Origin: Paenibacillus faecis
Lineage (GTDB): Bacteria > Bacillota > Bacilli > Paenibacillales > Paenibacillaceae
Assembly: GCF_008084145.1 (NCBI RefSeq)
Contig: NZ_VSDO01000003.1
Span: 434,001-498,000, forward strand
Direction: 5' to 3'
DNA: 64,000 nucleotides
Shown here one piece after another: positions 1 to 9,200 of the stretch; positions within the stretch are counted from its first letter, which is position 1; the number at the start of each line of letters is the position of its first letter. A program made the translations under genes and the position numbers. Under the pieces are notes generated by a model. The model ran no database searches and was not told where the DNA came from. It worked only from the letters and a program-made list of their open reading frames with translations.

Positions 1-578
1 TATTGGATACCCTGGCTATTTCGATCCTGGGCACTGTGGTTTCGACCGTGCTCTGCGTCCCGTTCGCCTTCTGGGCGGCGGTGAACATGAGCCGGTCGCG
101 GTGGATTTCCGGGTCGGGCAAAATGCTGCTGAGCTTCATCCGCACCTTCCCGGAAATCGTTATGGCCCTCCTGTTCATCAAGGCCGTCGGCCCGGGTTCT
201 TTTGCGGGCGTGCTGGCGCTCGGCCTGCACTCCATCGGCATGCTCGGCAAACTGTTTGCCGACGAAGTGGAGAACATGGACACCGGCCCGACGGAAGCGC
301 TCATCGCAGCGGGAGCCACCCGGCTGCAGATTCTGTGGTTCGCCGTGCTGCCGCAAGTGCTGCCGGGCTTCCTTTCCTACACCCTGTACCGGTTCGAGAT
401 CAATCTGCGCTCCGCCAGCATCCTGGGGATCATCGGCGCCGGCGGGATCGGGACACCGCTTATTTTTGCGCTCAGCTCGCGAAACTGGGACCGGGTCGGC
501 ATCATTCTGCTCGGCATCATCGTCATGATCACCCTCATCGATCTGATTTCCGGCGCGATTCGCAAGAAATTGGTGTAA
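1..578 (+). CDS. phnE: Phosphonate ABC transporter permease PhnE (3' part)
   Basis: This is the C-terminal ~191 residues of a binding-protein-dependent permease; the gene enters from the left edge, and the first complete codon (TTG, position 3) is most likely internal. At least four hydrophobic segments are visible. The EAA-type loop that contacts the ATPase is present (GPTEALIAAGATRLQILWF), followed by VLPQVLPGFLSYTLYRFEIN and a Gly-rich GIIGAGGIGTPL stretch, which together are typical of PhnE. PhnE proteins are usually about 260 residues, so roughly 70 are missing. It would form the membrane channel for phosphonate or phosphate-ester uptake with PhnC and PhnD, presumably encoded to the left. 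A strong terminator hairpin follows. Confidence 0.85.
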   Translation, partial: LDTLAISILGTVVSTVLCVPFAFWAAVNMSRSRWISGSGKMLLSFIRTFPEIVMALLFIKAVGPGSFAGVLALGLHSIGMLGKLFADEVENMDTGPTEALIAAGATRLQILWFAVLPQVLPGFLSYTLYRFEINLRSASILGIIGAGGIGTPLIFALSSRNWDRVGIILLGIIVMITLIDLISGAIRKKLV

Positions 579-647
579 TGATGGGAGACTACGCTGGTTT
601 GGTCCGCTATTTCATATCAATGGGCCAAATTCAACAAAAACGCGCCT

Positions 648-698
648 AAAAAAGGCCCCTATTCTCCTTCCTGCCAAGGGAGGGAATAGGGGCTTTTA
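648..698. terminator. Bidirectional terminator between phnE and gpx
   Basis: A long GC-rich hairpin (arms AAGGCCCCTATTCTCC and its near complement GGAGGGAATAGGGGCTT) is flanked by A and T runs. It can stop phnE on the plus strand and the peroxidase gene on the minus strand. Confidence 0.8.
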
Positions 699-705
699 AT
701 TGCTC

Positions 706-1182
706 TCAGAGCAGCTTCCGAACATGCTCCTCGATTTTCGCCGGCTCTTCGGTCGGCGCGAAGCGTTTGACCACGCGTCCATCACGGTCCACAAGGAACT
801 TTGTGAAGTTCCATTTTATTTGCTTGGAGCCCAGTATGCCGGGCGCTTCCTTGGCGAGCAGTTGAAACAGCGGATGAGCTTTTTTGCCGTTAACGTCGAT
901 CTTCGCAAAGAGCGGGAAATTGACTCCGAAGTTCAACTCGCAGGCCTGAGCGACCTCTTCATCCGTCCCCGGCTCCTGATTGGCAAATTGCCCGCAGGGG
1001 AAGCCGAGCACCGCGAATCCCTGCTCCTTGTAAGTATCATGAAGCTGCTGCAGACCTTTGAACTGCGGGGCGAAGCCGCACTTGGTCGCCGTATTCACAA
1101 TCAGCATCACCTGCCCGCGGTAAGGCTCCAACGTCTGCATTTCGCCCTTAATCGTTTTGACTTCCATATCATAGATGGACAT
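706..1182 (-). CDS. Glutathione peroxidase family thiol peroxidase
   Basis: A 158-residue protein of the GPx family that reduces organic and hydrogen peroxides, in bacteria usually with thioredoxin or bacillithiol as electron donor. The active-site motif VNTATKCGFAPQ carries Cys rather than selenocysteine. The family motifs LGFPCGQFANQEPG and IKWNFTKFLVDRDG are intact, including the catalytic-site Gln and the Trp-Asn pair. The start at 1182 is chosen because GGAGGCG lies 8 nt upstream; an upstream in-frame ATG at 1206 has no such site. The gene is divergent from ohrR, and its promoter region carries a perfect 24-bp palindrome, so peroxide-dependent derepression by OhrR is the likely control. 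Confidence 0.93.
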   Translation of the reverse strand: MSIYDMEVKTIKGEMQTLEPYRGQVMLIVNTATKCGFAPQFKGLQQLHDTYKEQGFAVLGFPCGQFANQEPGTDEEVAQACELNFGVNFPLFAKIDVNGKKAHPLFQLLAKEAPGILGSKQIKWNFTKFLVDRDGRVVKRFAPTEEPAKIEEHVRKLL

Positions 1183-1217
1183 ATGTAACGCCTCCATATT
1201 TCGCATTAATAGTATAT

Positions 1218-1241
1218 AATTAAATTGTATACAATTTAATT
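1218..1241. promoter_or_regulatory. OhrR-type operator in front of the peroxidase gene
   Basis: A perfect 24-bp palindrome centred on GTATAC, with the core AAATTGTATACAATTT. It lies 36 bp upstream of the peroxidase start codon. The core resembles the AATTGTATACAATT arrangement described for Bacillus subtilis OhrR operators (established knowledge), and the same 16-bp core recurs before ohrR. Confidence 0.85.
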
Positions 1242-1332
1242 CGACGTGTCAAACTTGGTATGCGAAACGGCCGCTCTTCGTCTTTTGACGCGCAAATCCA
1301 GCCAGTGCTATAATTACCGAACAAGTCTAAAC

Positions 1333-1348
1333 AAATTGTATACAATTT
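1333..1348. promoter_or_regulatory. Second OhrR-type operator, before ohrR
   Basis: A perfect 16-bp palindrome AAATTGTATACAATTT ends 17 bp before the ohrR start codon. It is identical to the centre of the palindrome at 1218-1241, so autoregulation together with control of the divergent peroxidase gene is likely. Confidence 0.85.
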
Positions 1349-1365
1349 CATGGCAGGTGACCGAT

Positions 1366-1800
1366 ATGCAGCCTCAAGAATATATGAAACTGGATAACCA
1401 GCTTTGCTTTGCTTTTTATACCTGCTCACGGGAAATGATGAAGCTGTACCGCCCGCTGCTGTCTCCGCTCGGGCTGACTTATACGCAGTACATCACGCTG
1501 CTCTCCCTCTGGGAGCAGGACGGCGTAACCGTCAAAGAGCTCGGCTCCAAGCTGTTTCTGGATTCGGGCACGCTGACCCCGCTGCTGAAGAAGCTGGAGA
1601 ATATGAACCTTATTACCCGAACGCGGGATAAGGCGGACGAACGCAGCGTCTTGATTACCCTGACCGACCGGGGCCGGGAACTGCAGGAACAAGCCGCCGA
1701 GGTGCCGCTCAAGCTGTACGGCGAGACCCGGGTTACCAAGGAAGATATCGCGGCTTTGCACAAGCATATCCAGGCTTTTTTAAGTAAAATCGCGGAATAA
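1366..1800 (+). CDS. ohrR: MarR-family organic peroxide sensor OhrR
   Basis: A 144-residue winged-helix repressor. The N-terminal stretch EYMKLDNQLCFAFYTCSREM matches the OhrR signature, with the peroxide-sensing Cys in NQLCF (residue 14 here). The DNA-binding region VKELGSKLFLDSGTLTPLLK and the wing DKADERSVLITLT are canonical. The start ATG at 1366 follows CAGGTGA; longer in-frame starts would run through the operator. In the known family, oxidation of the Cys releases DNA and induces ohrA. Here the divergent neighbour is a glutathione peroxidase and no ohrA lies in the window, so the peroxidase is the inferred local target. Confidence 0.93.
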   Translation: MQPQEYMKLDNQLCFAFYTCSREMMKLYRPLLSPLGLTYTQYITLLSLWEQDGVTVKELGSKLFLDSGTLTPLLKKLENMNLITRTRDKADERSVLITLTDRGRELQEQAAEVPLKLYGETRVTKEDIAALHKHIQAFLSKIAE

Positions 1801-1863
1801 ATCCAGCCAAAATCTCCATAATAGGGAAGGTACATCCCAGACCTATGGAGGCGATTTTCGAAT

Positions 1864-2046
1864 ATGCTGGACCATCTGGAAAGCAATTACGACTGTGCCC
1901 GGGCCGGCGACGATCTGCATCAGCTCAAGCAGGAGCTTGCCGCTTTACGGGGACAAGGAAAGGAAGACCCCCAAACCCAAGAGCACATCCATCGTTTGGA
2001 AAACCAGATCTCTTTTATTATGAACAAATGCGACATTAACAACTAG
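1864..2046 (+). CDS. Small hydrophilic protein, function unknown
   Basis: A 60-residue acidic protein with a predicted helical, coiled-coil-like middle (LHQLKQELAALRGQGKED then HIHRLENQISFIM). GGAGG lies about 12 nt before the ATG, and a terminator follows directly, supporting a real short gene. It contains two Cys but no metal-binding motif. I do not recognise the family. It lies 63 bp after ohrR on the same strand and may be cotranscribed. Confidence 0.6.
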   Translation: MLDHLESNYDCARAGDDLHQLKQELAALRGQGKEDPQTQEHIHRLENQISFIMNKCDINN

Positions 2047-2061
2047 TTGACGCGAAAAATC

Positions 2062-2105
2062 AAAACACCCGATCCGTTCCATATATAAGGTCCGGCGGGT
2101 GTTTT
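2062..2105 (+). terminator. Intrinsic terminator
   Basis: The arms AAAACACCCGATCCG and CGGCGGGTGTTTT form a hairpin with A and T flanks immediately after the small ORF, closing the ohrR transcript. Confidence 0.75.
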
Positions 2106-2174
2106 GCGTTGTCCGCCGTTCGGGCTCCGGTTACAATGGTACTGTTCCTGTTTCCATCACCATGAAGAGAGCGG

Positions 2175-3024
2175 GTGATTCCCATCCTAGACCTTAATGA
2201 ATTAGCCAGACAAATGTCCGTCGGGGCCGTCGACATCCATGGCGTCTATCTCACCAGCCTGTGCCCCGGCCGCTATTTTGGCCACACGCCTTCCCAGCCG
2301 ACACCGTATGCCGGGTTTGTGTTCGCCCTACGGGGACAAGCCGTGTTCACCTTTAACGGTACGCCTTACGAGCTGACCCCCGGCCTCGTCGCTCACGGAG
2401 CCAAGGGGATGACGCTGCGGGTCGATGTCGGGTCGTCCGGTTTCGATTACGCGTTGGTCCATTACACGTTGAGCGCTCCACCAGAAGAACCGGAAGGCTA
2501 CACAGGGGCGCATTTCGTGCTGGAGACCGGAATAAATCCGAGCATCACCGAACTGCTTCATATGCTGGAGAGCTCGGTCACGACACCCGGGCACCTGCAG
2601 GCGGGCTGTCCGCACCAAGGAATTGTTTTACAGCACGATCTATGAAACGTTCAGCTGCGCCCGCAACCGGATGAACCGCGAAAGCCGAAACGCGGTGGAG
2701 CATGTGCTTGATTATATACATACTCACTACACGGAGCCGCTGAACCTGGAGAAACTGGCCGGCCTGGCGGGAATGGACATCAAAAAGTTTGCTTACGCGT
2801 TTCATAAATACGCGGGCGTCTACCCGATCGATTACCTGATCCAACACCGGATGAGCCGTGCCCGTGTATTGCTGGCCACCAGCAGCGCCGCCGTAAAGAA
2901 TATCGCGGAGAGCATCGGCTATGGAGACGCTCATTATTTCAGCAGGCTTTTTAAAAAATACACCGGGTGCAACCCCAGCGAATTTCGCACACGAAACGGA
3001 AATAATCCACCTCTCATTGAATAA
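2175..3024 (+). pseudogene. AraC-family regulator split by a single-base frameshift
   Basis: Two overlapping frames together encode one AraC-type regulator of about 283 residues. The first (GTG start at 2175) holds a cupin-like sensor domain (YAGFVFALRGQAVFTFNG). The second holds two helix-turn-helix motifs (LNLEKLAGLAGMDIKKFAYAF and KNIAESIGYGDAHYFSRLFK). Removing one G from the GGG run at 2603-2605 restores a continuous reading HLQAAVRTKELFYSTIYETF. This is either a recent inactivating mutation or a sequence error; nothing else is degraded. It lies just upstream of a Fur-boxed siderophore-binding protein, the position of Btr-like activators in Bacillus, so a siderophore-responsive activator is a reasonable inference. 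Confidence 0.8.
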
Positions 3025-3031
3025 TTGTCTA

Positions 3032-3087
3032 TTCTCAATCCCAGCCCTCCATCGCTATAATTTAACTTGAAAATGAAAATCATTATC
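3032..3087 (+). promoter_or_regulatory. Promoter with Fur box for the siderophore-binding protein
   Basis: A TATAAT -10 box (3056-3061) has a plausible TTCTCA -35 18 bp upstream. Immediately downstream, 3069-3087 reads GAAAATGAAAATCATTATC, matching the classical 19-bp Fur box at 17 of 19 positions. Iron-loaded Fur would cover the transcription start. Confidence 0.88.
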
Positions 3088-3113
3088 AACTAATCGAAGC
3101 GAGGGATAGACAA

Positions 3114-4121
3114 GTGCAAACAACGTTCAAAACATGGGGGATCCTTCCCTTCATCGTTATTTTGCTGTTGATCACGGCGGCCTGCGGAAATGCGACGGCG
3201 GGCAACCCGTCCGGGAATGGGAGCAACAAACCGACAGCCGAATCCCAAACGGCGCCGAATTCATCCGGAAACTCCGCCGGAGACGCCGATAACGCGGCCA
3301 AATTCCCGATCACCATCCAGCACGCCAAAGGGGAAACCGTCATTCAAGAGAAGCCGAAAAAGGTCGCGGTCACCTACTTCCCATATGCGGATCACCTTTT
3401 TGCCATCGGGGAACAGGACGTTGTAGCGGGTGTGGTGGGCCTGAAGTCTTTACAAAACTTCCCGGTCTACGACACGTTCACGAAGCAGGGCCGGATCGCC
3501 GATCTGGGCGACACCCTAAATTTGGAGAGCATTCTGGCGCTGGAGCCCGACGTGATTATCGCTTGGGAGGATGATGTGAAGAATTACGACCAGTTGGCCA
3601 AAATCGCCGATACGATCGTCATTCCGCAGTCAGAAAACTGGCAGGACACGATTACCAAGGTAGCCTCGGTTCTCGGCGAGGAAGCCAAGGCGGAGCAATA
3701 TATCGCCGATTACAACGCGAAGCTGGACAAGCTGGCCGGGAAAATGGACCAAACCGGGGCCAAGGGCAAAACCGCCATTTTCATGATGACCTGGGGTAAA
3801 GGCTTCAACTACTATGGAGGCGTCCGGATGGAGCCTTACTATGACCGCCTGGGCTTCGCCAAATTCCCCGACATGAAGGATTGGAGCGAGATCAGCCTGG
3901 AAGGCGTGGCCGACATCGACCCGGACTATATTTTCCTGGGAGAGGATTTCACCAATTCGGCGGAGTTGACCTTGGAGGAGCTTGGCAAAAGACCCGTCTG
4001 GAACAATCTGAAGGCCGTCAAGGGCGGCAACCTCCACGTGATCGATACCGAAATCGTCGGGCCTCTGGCCATGGGCCAGTCGAAAGGGCTGGATGTCATC
4101 GAGGAAATTCTGCAAAAGTAA
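3114..4121 (+). CDS. Iron-siderophore ABC transporter substrate-binding lipoprotein
   Basis: A 335-residue extracellular lipoprotein. A signal peptide ends in a lipobox (LLLITAAC, Cys about residue 24), followed by a Ser/Gly/Asn-rich spacer and a FecB/BtuF-type periplasmic-binding domain (RIADLGDTLNLESILALEPDVIIAWEDD; ADIDPDYIFLGEDF). It would capture ferric siderophores at the cell surface and hand them to a permease-ATPase complex. No permease or ATPase follows, so it must use components encoded elsewhere. The GTG start is preceded by GCGAGGG. A Fur box and an AraC regulator upstream both point to iron starvation control. Confidence 0.9.
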   Translation: MQTTFKTWGILPFIVILLLITAACGNATAGNPSGNGSNKPTAESQTAPNSSGNSAGDADNAAKFPITIQHAKGETVIQEKPKKVAVTYFPYADHLFAIGEQDVVAGVVGLKSLQNFPVYDTFTKQGRIADLGDTLNLESILALEPDVIIAWEDDVKNYDQLAKIADTIVIPQSENWQDTITKVASVLGEEAKAEQYIADYNAKLDKLAGKMDQTGAKGKTAIFMMTWGKGFNYYGGVRMEPYYDRLGFAKFPDMKDWSEISLEGVADIDPDYIFLGEDFTNSAELTLEELGKRPVWNNLKAVKGGNLHVIDTEIVGPLAMGQSKGLDVIEEILQK

Positions 4122-4248
4122 ATCTGGCGGAAGGCTCATAAAACCGGTTTAAACAAGGGATGGCTGCACCTGGAAAAGTATGTTACGATCGTTTTGTTCG
4201 TTGTATCTTTACGCATCACTCAAGATCATTCCACCAGGAGGGCATCCC

Positions 4249-5532
4249 TTGAAAGCTCAGTCGCAAACCGCAGCGGAACAGACGGGATCTTCCGTCGGCC
4301 GTCCGGCTTCCGCCAAACGATACTTACTGCCTATGGCTACCGTTTTTATCGGTTTTTTGATATTTGGCTTTTCCGAAAATGTGAAGGGGCCGGCCATTCC
4401 CCGCATCCAGACCGACTTCCTTCTGAACGAGATGCAGATCGGAACCCTGCTGTCCCTGAATTCGCTAGGCTACTTGCTGGCCTGCTCCTTTACGGCGTTT
4501 CTCGTCCGCAAATGGGGGGTCAAATGGGTCAGCCTTCTTTCTTTTGGACTGATGGCCCTTACGGGCGTCTTGATCTTCTATTCCCGGACGTACCCTGCGC
4601 TGTCGGGGTCCTATTTCCTGATGAACATCGGCAACGGGATGCTGGAAATCGCCCTGGCGGTGCTGGGGGCGCAGATTTTCACGCGGAATACCGGCACGAT
4701 GATGAATCTGGCCCATTTTTTCTACGGGCTCAGTTCCACGGTCGCCCCTATGCTCGCCGCGGGCCTGATGACGGTGTCCGTCGGGGGTCATGTACTGGAC
4801 TGGCGCGGCATGTACATGGTCGTACTGCTGCTGTCGGTGATCCCGATGATCCCCGCCTTCCTCGGCAAGTTCCCGGAGAAGGCGCTGGCGGACGAAGAAC
4901 GTATCCCGGTCAAAACGCTGATGCGCGACCCGGTCATCTGGCTGGTCGTGATCGTTCTGGCCTTCGGCGTGATTTCGGAGATGGCGGTCGGGGGCTGGCT
5001 CGTAAATTTCCTGGAAAAAGCCTACGGCTGGACCAACAGCTCTGCGTCCGGCATGCTGTCCGCCTTCTTCCTGTGCTTCACGTTCGCCCGGCTCGTCGCC
5101 GGCCCGATTACGGATAAGATTGGCTACACGCTTTCCTTGATCCTGTTTGCCGGCTTTACCGGGGTCTGCACGTTCGCGGCGATTCTGGCCGGCGAGCCGG
5201 GAGCGGCCCTCTTCGCCGTCGCGGGAATCGGCATCGCGCCCGTTTACCCGACCGTCATGGCGCTGATCGCCGACCGGTACCGCCAAAACAGCGACACCGC
5301 CATCAGCTTCATCGTCACGCTGATCGGCGTTGGCACCGTGGCCGGCAATTATCTGATCGGCGTCATCACCGACGGGATCAAGCGGGTTTTCCTCGCCAGC
5401 CAAGGGCCGGAAACCGGCCTGCTGCGCGGGCTGCAAGCGGGCTACGGCTTCATCGGCTTCTGCGCGGTCATCTGCTCCCTCGCCAGTCTGGCGCTGTACG
5501 TTTATTTGAAGAAACGCAAGGAACTGCTTTAA
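4249..5532 (+). CDS. Major facilitator superfamily transporter
   Basis: A 427-residue carrier with about 12 hydrophobic segments. The loop FLVRKWGVKWVS fits the MFS loop 2-3 position and LVAGPITDKIGY the 8-9 loop. The pattern ENVKGPAIPRIQTDFLLNEMQIGTL resembles FucP/GlcP-type sugar:proton symporters, but substrate cannot be read from sequence. The TTG start at 4249 is preferred because AGGAGGG lies 6 nt upstream; a start at 4180 has no such site. It follows the siderophore-binding gene by 127 bp with no clear terminator between, so it could be part of the iron response, perhaps handling siderophores (inference). Confidence 0.8.
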   Translation: MKAQSQTAAEQTGSSVGRPASAKRYLLPMATVFIGFLIFGFSENVKGPAIPRIQTDFLLNEMQIGTLLSLNSLGYLLACSFTAFLVRKWGVKWVSLLSFGLMALTGVLIFYSRTYPALSGSYFLMNIGNGMLEIALAVLGAQIFTRNTGTMMNLAHFFYGLSSTVAPMLAAGLMTVSVGGHVLDWRGMYMVVLLLSVIPMIPAFLGKFPEKALADEERIPVKTLMRDPVIWLVVIVLAFGVISEMAVGGWLVNFLEKAYGWTNSSASGMLSAFFLCFTFARLVAGPITDKIGYTLSLILFAGFTGVCTFAAILAGEPGAALFAVAGIGIAPVYPTVMALIADRYRQNSDTAISFIVTLIGVGTVAGNYLIGVITDGIKRVFLASQGPETGLLRGLQAGYGFIGFCAVICSLASLALYVYLKKRKELL

Positions 5533-5539
5533 GTTATTA

Positions 5540-5577
5540 ATGCGAACCGCTGAGGAATATCCCTCGGCGGTTCGCAT
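5540..5577 (+). terminator. Hairpin after the MFS gene
   Basis: The arms ATGCGAACCGCTGAGG and CCCTCGGCGGTTCGCAT are near perfect. There is no T run, so it may act as a weak terminator or an mRNA 3' stabiliser. Confidence 0.6.
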
Positions 5578-5883
5578 CCTGCACCTAGCCCTGCCACCTT
5601 ACTAACAGCGCCCCAAAAGGCCCTAATCCGGCCCATTGGAGAAATGGCAGGACACCGCCCCCGTCCGGCCCATCATCAATGAGGGTATTCTCTGCGGCAT
5701 TTCCCGAGGGCCCCCCTATCCCCGCCGCCCTCCTTTTTCCGAATCTCGTCCATGGTCAATCCGACCTAGCCGAACGGCTCTATCTTGCCGGCGAAAACCG
5801 CAAAAAACGATTCCCGACACCACTCATATGTTCCCTCAAATTCCACGGCCATCAAGGTGCCTTGCACACTTCCCCCCCCCCTT

Positions 5884-6105
5884 CCAACTCAAAAAGATGC
5901 AAATCTGCAGGTATTTCGGCCGAATCCCGAGTGGATGCGAAAAAAGATGCAAATCTGCAGGTATTTCTAGCGATTTTAGAGAAGCGAGCCGGTTTCGTCG
6001 GAAATTCCTGCAGAATCGCAGGAATTTTCAAATTTTGCCCTCCGCACAAGAAAAAACATGCAGATTTGCAGGAATTCTTATGCTAACAAGGTTGTCTGAT
6101 AGGGC
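5884..6105 (+). repeat. Interspersed mosaic repeat, copy 1 (long form)
   Basis: This copy fills much of the 626-bp gap between 5578 and 6203, the rest of which shows no gene. It holds two direct GATGCAAATCTGCAGGTATTT units about 57 bp apart, then an inverted unit (CCTGCAGAATCGCAGG), a spacer, and a fourth unit (CATGCAGATTTGCAGG), ending near GTTGTCTGATAGGGC. Three further copies lie at 44814, 49269 and 58081. Open frames through it differ between copies and lack ribosome binding sites. Confidence 0.85.
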
Positions 6106-6203
6106 CCAAAATTCATATTGTCATTTCTAACCAGCGGCCCTATATTTGAGATATCTATTCTATCTCGGGATACAAGAACCCCCGGAGTAAGCGAGGTTTG
6201 GTC

Positions 6204-9200
6204 ATGATTCAAACGATCGAGGTAACCAGTTATGTACCGGAGCTGCTGCTGCGGAAGTGGAACGCGCCCGAATGGGACCGCCTTTCCCCCGTAGAAGACG
6301 TTCATTCCGGCGCGGTGCTGTTTGTCGACATATCCGGCTTTACACTGCTGAGCCAAAAGCTTGCCCACCAAGGGACGATCGGCCTTGAACAGGTTACGGG
6401 CATCCTCAATGCCTGTTTTGACACCATGATCGACCGGATCTCCCGGGCCGGCGGCAAGGTCGTCAGCTTCGCCGGCGACGCCCTGCTGGCGACATGGAGC
6501 GAAGGAAGCTGGCAAGCCACCGAGGAAGGCCGCCAGCGCCTGATCCGCCAGGCTGCCGCCTGCGGCCTGGACCTCCAGCGGGAATTGCATCAACGGGAGA
6601 TCATGGACGGCGTAAACCTGTCGCTGCGGGTCTTTGTAGGCGGAGGCGGCTACACCGTCAGCTATGTCGGCGGTACGGGCGGGCGCTGGGAGCTTGTTTT
6701 GCGAGGAGACGCGATCCTGCAGTTAAAGGAATTCGCGGACTCCGCCGAAGTCGGCAAGGTTCTGCTGTCTCCGCAGGCTTTTGCGCAAATCGAAGCGTAT
6801 GCGGCCGGCCTGGAAACTCCGCTGGAGAACGGGGCGGTGTTTATCTCTTCCTTGCTGCCCGAGGCTTATCCGTCTTCCCCCGGAATCACTCCGGGCGAAG
6901 GCGATTCGCCAACCGGACTGGACCCCTCGATGCTCCCGTATCTTCCCCCCGCCCTGCTTGCTTCCGCAGCGGCCGGGGATCATGACTGGTCCGCCGAGCT
7001 CCGGCGGATTACCGTAATGTTCATTCATCTTCCGGAGGTGCTGGGGAAGAGCAGCCTGGAGCAGCTCCACCGGATCACGGAACGGATTCAGGCGAGTGTG
7101 CAAGCCTACCAAACGGCCATCAACAAGGTGAATCTTGACGAAAAAGGCATCTCCGTCATCGCGGCCGCCGGCCTGCCTTCCCTGACCTACGAGAATGACG
7201 CGGCGCGCGCCTTAAAGACGGCGCTGCGCATTCAGGCGGAGCTGCGGGAAGCCGGCATTCCGCACGCGATCGGCGTCGCTACGGGCACGGTGTACTGCGG
7301 GTCCGTCGGCAGTGCCTTGCGCCGGGAATACACGATGATCGGCGACACGATGAACCTGGCGGCCCGGCTCATGCAAGCGGCCGAAGACGGCGCGATCTTG
7401 TGCGACGAAGCCACCTATGCGGCGGCTTCGGGGGCCATCCGGTTCCAGGCCGGGGAACCGAGGCAGTTCCGCGGCTTCGCCGGCGCCCGCGCGGTCTACG
7501 AGGCGCTGGGCATCGGCGCCGCCGAGCGCTCCCCTGCGGGCCGGCGCCGGGGCCGGGCGCAGCAGCCGCAAGCGCTGTTCGGCCGTGACGCTGAACACGG
7601 CGCGCTGCGCAGCCACGTCCTGCGCCTGCTCGAGGGCGGCAGCGGCTGCGTCTTCCTCCGGGGCGAAGCCGGTATGGGAAAGACCAGCTTGCTGGGCGAG
7701 CTGCAGCAAGAAATTCTCGGCTACGGCCTCCCCTTGTACAACGGTGCCGGGGAAGCCATCGAGCAGCAAACGCCGTATTACCCCTGGCGTAGCATTTTTT
7801 GGAACCTGCTGGGGTTGGACCATGTCCCCGCTGCCGAAGCGGACCGGCGTGCGCATGTCCAGCGGATTATTCAGGAGCAGCTGCCGTCCTGGCAGCATCT
7901 GTTCCCGCTGCTGCAGCCAGTCGTGCCTTTGGAGATCGCTGACAACGAGTGGACGGCCTCCATGTCGGGCCGGATTCGGGCGGAGAACACCCAGGCGATC
8001 TGCCTGGAGCTGCTGCAAAGCCTGATCGGAGGGCAGCGGACCGCCCTGTTTATCGACGACGCCCACTGGATCGACCCCTCCTCCTGGGCGCTGCTGCTCA
8101 GCCTTACCGAGCGGCTGCCTTCCGTGCTTATTGTCGCGGCTTTGCGTCCGGATGAAATTTCGCAGCCGACGGAGTCCCGCCAGCTGCAGGATCGCCCCGG
8201 CACGGAAACGGTCGACTTGTCGATGCTGGACGGCGGAGAAACGCTTCAACTGATTCAGGATCGGCTCGGGGTGACCTCGCTCCCCAAATCGGTGGTCAAC
8301 CTGATTTTGGACAAATCGGAAGGCCATCCCTTCTATTGTGAAGAACTGGCCTATACCCTCCGCGATTACGGGTATATCGGCATCGAAAACGGGGAATGCC
8401 GTCTTTTGAAGCCGGAGCATGAATTCATGAAGCTTGATTTCCCTCACTCGATCCACGGCATTATCGCCAGCCGCATCGACCGGCTGCCTGCGGAGGAACA
8501 GCTCGTTCTAAAAGTGGCCAGCGTGATCGGCAGACATTTCACCTATTCCGCGCTCCAGGGGATTTTGCCGGTGCCGACCGCGGACAACGCGCTATACGGC
8601 CGGCTTGATACGCTGGAACAGGTCAACCTGACTCTGCTGGAAAGCAGGGAGCCCGAATTAATGTATATTTTCAAGCATATTATCACGCAGGAAGTTACTT
8701 ACAATCTGCTCCTGCACGCCCAGCGCCGCCAGCTTCACCGTGAACTGGCCCTGTGGTACGAACAGCAGTATCCGGACGCCCCGGCTTATTACAGCGTGCT
8801 GGCTTATCACTGGTCAAGAGCCGAGGACACGGCAAGAAGCATGCACTACCTGGAAAAGGTCGGACGCCTGGCCCTGCAGAGCGGTGCTTACCAAGAAGCG
8901 GTTCACGTCCTGTCCGAGCTTGTGGCCAAGGCCGAAGCCGCCGATACGCCGAAAGCGGACCGGGCCAAATACCGGCGCCTGCTCGGCGACGCTTATATGG
9001 GGGTCGGAGACATGGAGCAGGCGGTCCCTTGTCTGGAGGAAACGCTCGATTTGCTCGACATGCACTCCGCCAAGTACACCGAACGCATCAAAAAGCAAAT
9101 GTCCCGCCAAATGGTGGTTCAAGTATGGCACCGCCTAAAGCGGTCGGTGGGATTCACCCCCACCTCGAAGCCTACGCCCGCCGTGGCCGAAGCGGTTCAT

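Noticed and set aside
3-578. TTG at position 3 as the true start of the permease
   Set aside because: The protein would lack ~70 residues of a normal PhnE; the codon is most likely internal and the gene begins outside the window.
4465-5577. 370-codon minus-strand frame opposite the MFS gene
   Set aside because: It mirrors the transporter codon by codon, is strongly biased to Arg/Gln/Asp and has no ribosome binding site; an antisense shadow in GC-rich DNA.
5636-6130. Frames through the mosaic repeat encoding KRCKSAGISSDFRE-like peptides
   Set aside because: The open frame differs between copies (copy 2 stops), and no start site is conserved; the DNA element itself is the conserved object.
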